Source: Tribonema minus
Lineage: Eukaryota > Sar > Xanthophyceae > Tribonematales > Tribonemataceae
NCBI GenBank assembly: GCA_017506865.1
Contig: JAFCMP010000128.1
Location: 1 to 64,000, forward strand
DNA length: 64,000 nucleotides
Direction of reading: 5' to 3'
Part shown: positions 50,801-63,498 of the stretch, piece after piece
Numbering within the stretch: the first letter of the stretch is position 1
How the letters are laid out: the number at the start of each line of letters is the position of its first letter
Notes under the pieces: model-generated
What the model was told of the DNA's origin: nothing
What the model saw: the letters and a program-made list of their open reading frames with translations, nothing else
The model's database searches: none
Made by a program: the position numbers and the translations under genes

Positions 50801-53800
50801 ACTGCGTTCACTGGTGACAGGCGCACTCTGTGGAGACTCCGACGTCGCCTCGGTCGCTCCCTCCAGTCTCTTTACCGGGCTACTGGTGCAGAGTTGGGCA
50901 GAGTAGGATCAGCATGATGGCTTCTTCATGAAGTGGCTCTATCAGCAAGCATTGCCGAGCATGGCTTCAAGTACGGTTTTGCAGAGTTGCTCACTGAAAA
51001 GAAGAGTACAACGAGCAAGATCGTCGTGCTCAGCAACCTCGTAAGTCGCTCTAGTAAGTGGGCCATGCCAAATGTGGGTCCTGATGTGGCTCTGCAGGCA
51101 TGCGGTGCGATGTCAGTCGCCTTGTCTGCCGCTGGCTTGTCTGCCGCTGGCTCGAGGTTGAGAAGGTAGATAGGGCGCCACTGACAACATACAGATGCAG
51201 CACGGCAAACCGCATACTTGAGTTGAATTATTGGCCATATATTGCCATCATGAAGCATGGCAATGCATGGACCTTGCCATGCAGTCAGATTCAGCATGGG
51301 CATGAACGACGCTGCCCCCCGGAGCACAAAGCGCCGCGGACGCAGGTCCTGCCAGACACGAGCGCAGCACGACCAATGCGTCTATTCTACACGAACCTCA
51401 ATGCCGCAACAGCGCCAAGAAAGACAAGACTCACGTCTCCTCGCTGCCATCATTGACAACCTCCGCCACTGGCGCCACTACTGCTGCCGCTGCCGCCGTC
51501 GCTGCCGCTGCCGCTGCCGCCATTACATCAGCGCCAGCTCCTGTTGTTGTTGCGTCATCCTCTGCCCCAGGTGCAGCGCTGACTCGCGCATTCGCAACGC
51601 TTTCAGTGGATGCCGGTTCGGATGGGTCGTCTGTCAGTGTTGGGCCGTAACCGCCCTCGCTCACTTCGCCCCAGCCGTCCATTGCGGGGTCAAGGGCAAA
51701 GCGCCATTTGGGCTGACTGGCAGCTGCTGCCAGGGCTGCGCAGCGATGGCATACATAGCAGCGAAAATTAGATGAGACAGGACAGTGCGCCTGTTGAAAC
51801 CACTGGGTAACATGCATTTCATATGCATGACAAGTCACTGACAACCGGTCCGAACAGCATTACAATAAGATTTTTCATGAGGCTCTCATAGATGAGTCGA
51901 GCCCAGTGCAAGCCACAATCCAAACAATCTTAGGCACATGCAAGTTCAAGTTGCACAAGATGCCCGAGCAATGACGCACCTGGCTCTGCCGCACCGGCGC
52001 TGTAAACGCTCGTGTACCCCGCTACATCTGCCTGTGACTCTCCTACTGCAGCTGACGCCACCGTTGACGCCACCACAATGCTGCCAGCAACGCCGCTAGT
52101 TGCTACCTCGCGGGTATGGCGTTGAGCGCTGTCGACCGTTTGGTCTGCATGGACATGTGTATATATTGTGATTCAGGCAGAGGACAGGGCAGCACCACCG
52201 ACATGTCAAAATACATCAAAAATGTCGGTGTAAACGATATGGGCGCTGTCTAAGTGCGAGTCAGAGCAGCCGCCGTCCGGCACACTATGCATCTTTGTCA
52301 CATTGTTGTTTTGCTGATGTGCGTTCGCTCCTGTTGTGAATTGACATGATGACCTATGGCTTCATTAATGACGCCATGTAGTGATGTGCAAGCTGACTGT
52401 CTGTCACAAAAATGCAAGTACCTTGTGTACTCTTCATTTCACACTTGAGCTGGTGCTGAAATGGCAACACGCACATGTAACATTGAAGAGTGGAGGAACT
52501 AGTAGTCTACCTACAGTGGCTGAACATAGTGAATGGATAAGATTGTCAGAGGGGTCTCTAGCCATGACTGCGTGCGTTGCGCCGTGCTGAACACAAGTAT
52601 ACTGTACCACATTGTCCGCATTTGAGGCCATGAACACACCAAGATAACTGCAATCACGCTTGACTACGATGTTATTGCATATCTCAAGGTGTTGTTGCAA
52701 CGCTCAGCACCTCCAGACAGTTAGAGTTCGCACTGATGTCGCTTCTCACGTCGATGAGAGCATCTACACATGGCACGGTGGAACCAACGTTCACACCCAT
52801 AAGGAATGTTGCCGTAAGCTCATCAAACACACACTACTGATGCCGTCACCACAGGCATACTAACGGCAACGCTCGAGCTGCATACAGCCCTACATCACTG
52901 CGCGTGTCCGAAATCCCAACTGCACACCTGCAATTACCCCCACCCCAGTGGACCTCGCTTCATCGCCCCCCGCCCCCCGTGTGCTCCCCCCCTTCACGCA
53001 GTCCACCACAATCGACGGCAATTCCAATCACGCACCTGCAATCACCCCTACTCCATTGGAGCTCGCTTCACCGCCCCCCTGTTCCCCTGCACCCCCCCCC
53101 TTCACGCAGTCCACCACGATAGATACGCCTCCGCGCGTGTCGTCGCCGGCAGCGCTCCGCCGCACCCGCCCCCACATCATCGCATCCACTTCCATCAATG
53201 CGTCACCGGCAGCAGCGCTCGTCTCTGCAGGCCCGTCACCGCTGCTGCTAGATCTGTCAGTGGCGGCGGCGGCGGCGACACTGCTGCTGCCACCAGCGCC
53301 ACTGCTGCCGCTGCTGCCGCCGCCGCCGCCGCCGCCCCTGCTGCCATCGCCCCTGCTAGACCTGCCAGCGGCGGTGGCGGCGGCAGCAACACTGCTGCTG
53401 CCACCAGTGCCACCGCTGCTGCTGCTACTGCTGCCGCCATCGCCGCCGCTGCCCGCGAAATCATCATCGTACGCCATGTGAAAATTGCCGGAAGAATCCG
53501 TCCACTCGCGCGGCGCGACGCGCTCGAAGCCCGCCGATACGCACAGTGCCGCGAGCGCGGGCAGTGTGTACTGTATGCGGTGGCCGTCGTGCACGTCGGC
53601 GGCAAGTTGAAGTGCTGACAGCCAGGGGGCAGCGCTCAGTGCAGCTGGCGAGGGGGTTGTAGATGGCGCGCTTGCTGCGGAGGAAGAGGGGGAGGGGGGG
53701 CAAGGGGGGGGGGGGGGGTTCAGGGCTGAGAGGCGGTAGTGTTGAATTTATGTTGGCACTGCGTTTAGCAGCAGATCCTTTGTTGAGTTCAAGGGTCCGC

Positions 53801-56800
53801 CCGCCATGCTGCTGTCAATTTCTCTGCTTCTTTGATAGTGACCATCAAACTTCAAAGCACAATTGTTGAGGTTCAAGCCTACCATCACAATTCCTGTCGC
53901 AAAAGCGCAGAGATCGCGCAACGGCGTCGCTTTTGGGCAAACGCCTGCACGCCTCAGCCCCCCCCCTTGCCCCCCCTTCCCTGACACACTGTTTGATCCA
54001 TCCAGCATGACCAAGTTGAACTGACCGCCTGCGGCGCGCTCACCGCCGCGGTCGTCACGGAAGTTGAAGTTGGGGTCCGGCACCGCAATGCGCAAGCGCC
54101 CCCCCGCGCGCAGGTGCCTGTGCACCAGCTGAGCCCCTGCGTGCGCTTCCTCAGCGCTCAGGTGCTCCCACACGTGCTCCGCGAGGAACGCATCTGCCAG
54201 GAACGGTTCCTCGGCGCCGTTCCTGGAATGGTCTTCGGCGCTGTTCCTGGAATGGTCTGCGGGGGGTGCTCTGAGCGCTGAGCCCCCTAGTACGTACCTG
54301 CATTGAGCAGGGGGGGGGGGGGTATGATGCAGCAGGCGCACTGATATTTGGGTGACGGGGGGAATGGCATGTTGAAGTTGGCTCACATTTTTTCTTGTTG
54401 AAACGACTGACAAGTCAAATTTGGTTGAAAACTTCAGAATAGAATAAACAGTTGCACACTCAACATCGTTTGATTGAATCGCTATGGCTGCTAGTAGTGT
54501 TGCGGGGCGCAAGTGCTGCGCAACGTGCATGTGCCGCAGGTTGTGGCAACCACGTACTTCTGCTTCAAAATAAGACATCAATCACAGCAGCGGCCGTGCA
54601 GGGTTTTGGTGCCCTCACTCCACTGATCACTGTCAAGTTCATTCAGCATACACGCTTGATAAAACCAAGCTGCATGCGCGTAACAACTTCAAGACTCACT
54701 TGAAGTCATCCGGCTGTGTGAGGTCCAGGACGTTGATGTCAGTGCTCACCCAGCCCGCCAGTGGCAGAGCATCCGGGGCTTCGCCGAGCATCACGCGCAC
54801 AGGGCGTCCCTGCAGCCGCTGCAACGCCACCTGCGATTGGCGAATCGCATCAGCGATTAATAGATGTATGTTTTTTTAAATGTAAGTGACTGGCTATATC
54901 ATCAGCGCTCATCAGAGGGGCATCAGGTGACGACACATAGAAGCTGCGTCACCTGTTATAAAAAAAATAGGTAATTACTTCAGAAGTAGAAGTACGGGGC
55001 GCCCCTGCAGCTGCTGCGACGCCACCTGCAATTGGCCCATCGCATCAGAGGTGCATTCAGTAAGTGAGTTGCCAATTGCATCAGCGCTCATCAGAGGTGC
55101 GTCAGGCAACTACACGTTGCATAATATGTACCTGATGTAGCTAATTAGAAGTACATGTAGTAGGCCTCCACGAGATGCGGATAGGTATGTAGCTGTAGCA
55201 TGTAGCACCATGGCGTAGCAGAGATCATGAAAAGAATATCATGGCGGCGGCGGGAGGCCCGTATTGCCAACTCTGAATCAGCGCAGAAATGCAAGGAATC
55301 CGATCTAGCGTGCGCACAAGCGCAGGATATTAGCACCAGTGCTGCAGATGGCAATGGCGCTTGTCAACAGGACGATGGCACGAGTGGCAGCAGCAGAGCA
55401 ACTGGAGACGGACGCGCAGCGCACAAACGCAAGAGGGTACAGAATGACGGTTGGTCAATTTCCGATCAAACAGGCGAAGGGGAGCACACGGGCGGGCAAA
55501 GTGCAGTCAAGCGCTCTAGAACAGGTCATAACAGTCTGGAACAGCAACGTCTGATGCTAGACGACGAAGCTGGAGGTGGAGGCAGTGCGGACCCGGAGTA
55601 CAAGTGCAACTTATGCGACCTCGTGGTGAAGAAGGGCATGTCGCTGCTCTCGTTACAGCAGAGGTTAAACGCCCACATCGCGGCGAAGCACCAGCGCAAA
55701 CACCACAGTGGGACAGCAACAACGTTCCTGGAGCGCTCCGACCTCAGCACGTCGCACTTGCAAACCATCTGCACCGAGTGTGCCTTGTGCAAAAACCTGT
55801 TTCATGCCAACAAGACATTCAGAGTGGACAGCAGCGATGCCAGCGCGGGCAAGCACTGCCGCAAATGCAGGCCTATCACTTCACCCGCTGCAGTGGCGGC
55901 AACATTGTCAACAACAGCATCAGCAGCACCGCTAGCACCTGATGCATCGACGGCAACAGCTACCACGTCGCTGCCACAGCAGCAACCGGCGTGCACACCC
56001 ATCGGCAACCCCTACGCAAAGGGACCAGCGCACGCGCAGCAGGCACCTGCTGCTCAGGCTGGTGGCAGCAGCTCCTCCGGCAGCTCAAAGAGGCCGGAAC
56101 GCGGGGGCAGCAGTGCTACACGAGGGGGTCGGGGTCGCAGTGGAGGGCGCGGACGTGGCAATGGAGGACGCGTTCGCAGCGGCAGCAATGATGCAGACAT
56201 CAGCAGTAGCAGAGCGACTAGCGGCAGCAGAACCGGAGGCGGCAGCAGCAGCGGTGCCGGCGGCGAGAGTGCAGCCGGTACTAAGGACAGCGGCGCTGGC
56301 AACGGCCGCAGCAGTGATGCCAGCAGCCGCAGCGGCGGTGCTAGCAACAGCGGCAGTGGCGCGCGAACTCAAAACGGCCGCGGTGGCCGTGGCAGCGGTC
56401 GCAGCAGCGACAGCGGCGGACGAGGCTGTGGTCGTGGCGGCCGCGGCGGCGGCGGAGGGGGCCCCAGAGCGGCAGGTGCGGCGACAGCAGCGGCAGCGCC
56501 AGGCCCTGCAGGCGCAGCAGGTGGGGCAGGTGGGCTTTTCACGTGGACCATCTCAACCCCCGCAGTCGCAGCAGTGCTTGACAGCATCAGCCTCGATGAG
56601 CTGTGCAAGCTGCAGTTCGCGACAACTAGAAGCCTTGCTAGACCACGCAATCGTCGCTATGTGGGAGCTGCACTGGAGAACGCAGCAACACATCTGTTGG
56701 CACACACAATGACGATGTTCGTCAATGCGGCGCGGGAGCCAGATTCCGCAGGGCGGGTGCAGCGACTGCAAAGATCCACGATTCTACACCACCTCATGCC

Positions 56801-59800
56801 ATCACTCATCACCTCCACCGATGGCGCACCTGGCATCACTCGCTCCGACAGAATCAGAATGTTGGCACGCGGTGAGCTTGACCGGTTGGTGCCAGCGCTC
56901 CTCGCACACGCGCGTGCGCACCGGCGCTGGCGCGCGCGCCAGCAAACGGAGGCAGCGATCAACGCCTACGTCCTACAGTGCATGGGCACACGGGGGGGGC
57001 TACAGCAGGCAGCGCGTTTCCTTCAGCCCAAAACGGTGGCGATACCTGATGATGACTGCTTTGCCGCCATGCAGTCCAAACACCCCCCCGCTGCGCCAGG
57101 GGAACAACTCCATGAGCTATCCGGCATGGTTGATCAGCTTGTGGCGAAAGCAGCCGACATGCCAGCAGAACTCAGCCTGTTACAGGGGGAGGGAATTGAG
57201 CCAGAGACGGTTGCCAAGCTCATCCAGCGAGCAAGCCCTTACAGTGGAGCAGGCCCATCGGGGCTGCGCTACAGCCACCTGCAGGATGCGCTACGCACAA
57301 GCTGGGGACGGCATGAGTTTGCTGCTGTCCTCACACGGTGGCTTCAGACCGTTATGCGGGAGGCTGCGCGGCTGCCGGATGCCTTCTGGCAGTTGCATGG
57401 CGCGGGGCGCCTGACGCCACTTGCAGAACAACAGGAAGATGGTACAGCTAAGCAGCGGCCCATCGTTTGCGGCGAGGTGCTGCAGCGACTATGCACTTCG
57501 GTGTACGTGGCAGACCGCAAAGACTTCCTGGCGGAGCTCCTTGAGCCAGACGGGCAGTATGGGGTAGCCGTCTCAGCAGGAGCGGAGAAAGCGGCCATGG
57601 CCGGCAAACTCGCGTATGAGCTCGGTCACTGGCAGTTCATGCTGGACCTCAAGAATGCCTTCAACATGGTGTTCGTCCTGGCGGCAGCGGAATGGGTAGC
57701 AGCACAGCTGCCGGACTTCTTCGACTACTTCATCGGCACATACGTTCGCACTCGGCCACGCCTGCTGTTCCAGCACGTTGACGGCTCCACGCGCATCATC
57801 ATGTCTCAGCGCGGGTTTAAGCAGGGGGACCCCGCGGCACCGATGCTCTTCTGCGGCGCCATTGCTCAGTGCTTGAAACGGTTCAATGAGGCGGCGGCTG
57901 CGCAGCGCGCGCGGAGGCGGATGGGCGCCTACATGGACGATGCCAACGTCCGAACAGGCGCTTGCACGCTGACTCAGGATGACATACAGGCGGTGGCGCA
58001 GCTCAAACAACACTTTGCGGAGGTGGGGCTGGAGCTAAACCTCACCAAGTCACGCGCGCTGCCTGGCAGGGGGCATGTGGTGACAGACCACGAGCGGCAA
58101 CTGCTGCAGCAGCTGGGCGTTCAGCTAGTGGGGGATACGGATGAAAATCAGAACCGTGGAGCTGTGTTGCTGGGGGTGCCGGTGGGCCACAGCAGCTTTG
58201 TGGACGCATGGCTGCGCAGGGAAGCGGGTGCAGGCGGGGCAGGGGCTCGATTTGCAGAGCGATGCGCGCGCCTGACATCTCCGAGGGCTATGTTCAGGTT
58301 ACTGCGCTACTGCGTGGTGCCTCGCATGACGTACTGCCTGCGCACCATTCCCACTACGCAGACAGCGCCAGCCGCCAAGGAGTGGGATCGGGTCACGCAG
58401 TGGGTGCTTGAGCACTCAATGGGCCTGCAGCCACCAGGCCAGACCTGGCGCCAGTTTGAGCAAAGTGGGGCCCACTTCCATCTGGCAGCGCACGGCCCAG
58501 CCTTACAGCAAGCGCGACTCCCAACACGGCATGGCGGCCTTGGCATTACCAGCGCCTGCGACATCGCTGATGCTGCGTATGTGGCGGGCACGTTGCAAGC
58601 GCTGCAACCAGCACTCTCTGGATGGGCGGGGGTGCTGCAGCAGGCGGCTCCTCAAGCGGCTGCAGACAACGCTGCTGAGGATGCGGCAACACAAGAGGCA
58701 CCGGCAGCAGCGGCAGCAGCACCAGCACCAGCAGCATCAGCAGCGGCAACTGTTACAGCGGCAGCGGCGGTTGCCAGTGGAGGCGCGACCGCTCCGGCAG
58801 CGGCAACTGCATCAGCGGCTGGCCGCGCTTATGGCGCAGCCATTCCGGCAACACACGACGCAGCTGCCGCTGGATCAGGGGCCGCGGCGGCAGCACAGGC
58901 GGCACCAGCGGCAGCAGCAGCAGCGGCGGCGCACGGCGCAACTACTCCGGCGGCAGCAGCAGCGGCGGCAGCAGCAGCTGCTCCAGCATCAGAGGCTGCT
59001 GCAGCAGCGGCAGCACATGTTGCACCTCAAGTGGCCTCGGCGGCATCACTAACTGCAGCATCAACAGCAGCGGCTGCGGGCATAGGCAATACAGCTGCTA
59101 CAGGCCCTACTAGCCTAAGGGCTGCTGCAGCACCTGCAACAGGAGCAGCGTCGGCAGGCGGCGCCGCAACCGTGCCGGCTGCGACAGCGGCAATGGCGGT
59201 GGCAGCGGCCAATGCGGCAGGTGCTGCACCAACACCTGCGGCAGCAGCAACACCACTGGCAGCAGCAGCAACGGCAGGCGGCACAGCTGCAGCACCAGCG
59301 CACGCAGCAGCGGCAGCCGTCAATGCAGGCGCTGCGCGTTCCACACCAGCAATGCTACAAGGCGCAGCAGCAGCAGAGGTGGCGCGCCTGCCCCTCATGC
59401 GGACGATCGCCACAGCTGCCACATCTCTACGTGCAGCAACAGGTGACAAGCTGGAACATATACTGCCACCAGCGCTAACGCCACTGCAGCAGCAACCACC
59501 TACGCAGCAGCCGCCGCTGCGGCCGACAGCAGGTGGTGGCACTGGTGCGGATGCTGCTTGCGTACTTGACGCCAGTGCTCTGCAGTTGCAGTGTAGCCTG
59601 AAGCGCCCCAATCAGAGTGCGCTTGCAGATGCCGTCGCTACCGAGCTTGCAGATAAGGTGGAGGCGGACCTGCAACAGCTGCCGCAGGGCACGCAACGCA
59701 CGCAAGCACTTGCTCGATTCCGGTCGCAGCGCCACATGCACTCGATCGGCATGGCATTCCTCAACGAGCCCATGTACTCCACAACGGCTTCGTTCGATGG

Positions 59801-62737
59801 CCTATCCTGGCAGCTGGCCGTCAAACGCGCCATCGGAGTAGAGGAGCAGACGGCAGGCTGCAAGCTGTGCGGGAAGTCGCCGGGCGGCACCCTGCATGCA
59901 CGGCTGTGTCAAGCGCCACGCGTCAAGGCGCACGACACCATTGTCCACAATAGCGTCAAGAGGGCCACGCAGCGCCTCCTGCGGCAATACCTCAAAACGG
60001 GACTGGTGGACGAGGACTACACGCCGTTTCTGGGGTCCGCCGGGCCGCCGGGGAGTCGCAGGATGGACATCGTGCTGCCTGCCGACGCCTTCCCGGTGAC
60101 CGGCTACGACGACCCGACACGCCACCTACCGCTCATGGTGGACGTTACCTGCTTCGAGGCACAGGTGGCGTCGCGGGCGGCGAAGACTGCAGCAGACCCC
60201 GAGCGATGCTGCCGCGACCAAGAGGCCGCCAAGACTACCCACTATTCTGGTCATTATGATCAGAATTGCTACAAACTTGCCACATTGGCAATAGGGTCAT
60301 TTGGCAGCATCGGGGAGCAGGGGCGGAAGCTGCTGGAGGCTGTGGCGACGGAGTATGCCAGCAGGATGTCAGTGCCCGGAGGAGCGCGCCCTAAAGCTCT
60401 CAAGGGCATCGCCCTGGCGCGCTTACGCTCGGCACTGTCGGCAGCGCTCCACATGGCGTACTCTGGCCGTGTCATGACACACATGGCAGAATCCAGGGGG
60501 GGGGGGGAGGAGGACGTAGGGGAGGACCCCGAGATGCCATTTGGCGGCGGCGGCGTTTGAGTGGTTGTCGTTGCGACACTTTCAGACTGTCATACGACAT
60601 GTAGATTCCTTACAGCTAGATGCCAATCATCTGGGCTTTTTCGCGCCCTGAGCGAGAATTAATATAAAGTACATGTAGAATTGCACGTGATGCGACCGTA
60701 CACGGCTCTGACACAGGCGAACGCGAGCGGGAGGCAGCTCTGAGCAGCAGACACCCAAGGACAGCAAAGTGTTTTCAAAAGGCAGCATTGTGATCCAACT
60801 GTGCATGTCGCAGAGCCTTGAGGTGACAGCGCCCAGCAGCCTTGAAGCACGCACAACAAACACCCAACAGCACGCATGTACCTGCTCTCGTCTGGCGGCC
60901 CTGCGCACGGCCGCCGCGCCAAGTTCAAGTTCAAGTCGATCGGCCACCCACACAGCGGCCGCGCGCCCCTGGGCCAGCTTCCCCTCGTCCCCCCCCCCCT
61001 CCTGTGCGCCATCCGGGGGGTCAACTAGGCCTGCAGGGGGTTCACGCCTCACGTGCCCGGATTCGATGATGATGGCTGGTAGCGCGGTGGGGTGCATTGC
61101 GGTGGATGCAGGGGGGAGGGGGAGGTGGAGTTGGCGGCGCACGAAGGCGGCGGCGGCGGCGGCGATGCTGCGGCGGCATTCAAGGAAGCAGGATAATGAA
61201 GAGCGGCGAGCAGCGTGATGTCATGAGTGATGGATGATGGATGGAGGATATGTATACTTGTGGCTGATTGAGCATTACTTGGGAGATTATTGCATCATTT
61301 GCGAATCAGTGGCGATGCATGCTGCCAGCCACCAACGGACACATGACACCTACATGACCCCACGACTGTCCCCTGTGTCCCCCTGACGTGTGACAGTCCA
61401 CATTTCGTTCCTGGCCAAACCCCAGCTTTGATTTCATCTTTTGAGGTGACTCTCCCCTCCGCCATTTATGCAGCAGCACAGCCAGCCACCAGCGCGCCAT
61501 ACGATATCATATGCACTACAAGCAGCAGCTGCAGCGCTCGGTGCCACCCAAACCCTAACCCTGGCCTTGCACCTGTCGTCGTGATCCAACCCTCCGGATG
61601 CCAGCCACACTATGCCATCTAGCTGCGTCCCGTTCAACAATAGGAGTACCCAACGCCGCTTGTCTTATATTATAGCATTACCGAAAGTCCTGCCTCCAAT
61701 CCCCCCCCTTCCTTCCTCCGAACTCCCCACCGGTAGCGTGCCCACAAGAGCACTCATCTTATTGTCAATTTCTTTCTCACCTCTCCCCCTGGTGCAGTAC
61801 CAGAGGCAGCTCCACAGTGCCATCCGCGGCCGTCTGCACCAGAACCGACAGCTGCAGTGCGCGGCGCCGCCGCCGCCGCCGCCACGGCCGCAGGTCCTCT
61901 GGGCACACCCTACAGAGACTTGAACTTGAAGTTGGCGACGCGAGCAGTCCCCCGAGGGCACTTTCTAGAGATCTGTCAGAGCCATCGCTGCAGGTGTAAC
62001 CGCCTGAAGAAGAAGTTGGGGGGGGAGGGGCGCGAGATTCGCAGCGTGCACTTAATGTGAGCTCTCCTGTGCAGTGAGATTTGAAGCGTGCACCAAATGT
62101 GAGCTCTGTTGTGCAGTGACCGCCTGAAGTTGACGTTGGGGGGGGGGCGGGCGAGGTTCGCAGCGTGCACCGAATATGAGCGCTCCTGCGCAGTGCTTTC
62201 AGATAAGAAGCTCTGTGAACAGCGAGTGCACGTCGCTTGAAGTAGCAGAGCTGTACACGCTGAGTAGCCAAGGCGCTTTGTAATGTCTGAAACCCCATCT
62301 TTCACACAGGTGCCGCACCTCACAGCGACGATGACATGTGCTGATGCTATGTCAGACGGCATCGTGTAGGACAAATGAGTTCGACGCGACTTTCTCTGCC
62401 GCTCTTGTAAGTATGGCCTGCTATCCCTTCCTTGAAGAAAACCAACAGTACTGTGGCTGCTTTAGCAGGCGCAATTCAGATTTCTGCATACTCACCTCGA
62501 CCTCCATGCGCAAGGGTAAAGTTGAGCGCTGCCGCCGCCACCACCGCCCCCCCATCCATCCCCACGCTCAGCACCCTCAGCGTGTGCTCGCCGCCACACA
62601 GCCCCAGCAGTTGCAGCGACTGCCTCCGCGCCTGCTGCGTGTCTGCCGCCTTAACATCAGTGCTCAGTAAGCGCGGAGCTCGCAGCCACAGCCGCAGCGC
62701 GCCCGCGTCGACGTCTACAAACAGGTCCGGGGCTCTC

Positions 62738-62770
<33 letters not shown>

Positions 62771-63465
62771 TGGCTGTCGGCAGTGCTTGCTGAGCGCTGC
62801 AATGCGTGGAGCGTCACAACCGGAGGAGCGTCGCCATCGCCTGCACTAACTTCAAGTTCCAGCTGCTCTGGCGCTTCTCCAATCACACCTGCCGCTGCCG
62901 CCGCAGTTGCTGCTGGTACTGAGGCGCCCGCAGGCGTGAGCGCCAGAGACCTGCACCTCGTCCCTTGCGTGCTCCCTGGAAGCGCAGTGGTGCATGGGCG
63001 CCATGCGCTGCTGCCGCCGCCACTGCTGCTGCTGCCGCTGCTACTGCTCCTGCGTCCGCCGCTGCCGCTGCCAGCGTTGTGCATGCTCCCCCAGCGCCAC
63101 ACTGGCGTGACCGCAGCGTACGCGGCTGCTATGGCCGCGACAGCCGCAACAACGACCGCGGTCCTGCGCAGCAGCAGCGCAGCAGCAGCGCCGCTGCCGC
63201 CACAGCCCGCGCCGCCCTTCGTGCCCCCCTTTGCGATAGGGCCCACGCCTTTATCACCACCACCGTGAGCACTGCAGCTGCTGCCTCCAGCGGCAGTATC
63301 GCCGTCGCCGCCGTTCGCAGTGCTGCTGCGGTGTCGCAGGCCAGGCGGCGCTGCTGGCTGCGCGGCGCTCGCTTTTGCGGCCACGGGCGACGAGAATCGA
63401 ACGGCATGTGGCGTCCATTTACGCTGAGGCACGCCCTCCTGCACACTCTGCTGCTTCTCCTGCTG

Positions 63466-63498
<33 letters not shown>

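Noticed and set aside
42215-60678. Segmental duplication as the source of the two large ORFs
   Set aside because: Homology stops precisely at the element ends and each copy has its own target-site duplication, so retrotransposition explains both.
62432-63268. 278-aa Ser/Leu-rich plus-strand ORF
   Set aside because: Antisense of the first exon of the giant gene, which has a coherent membrane-anchor and domain structure.
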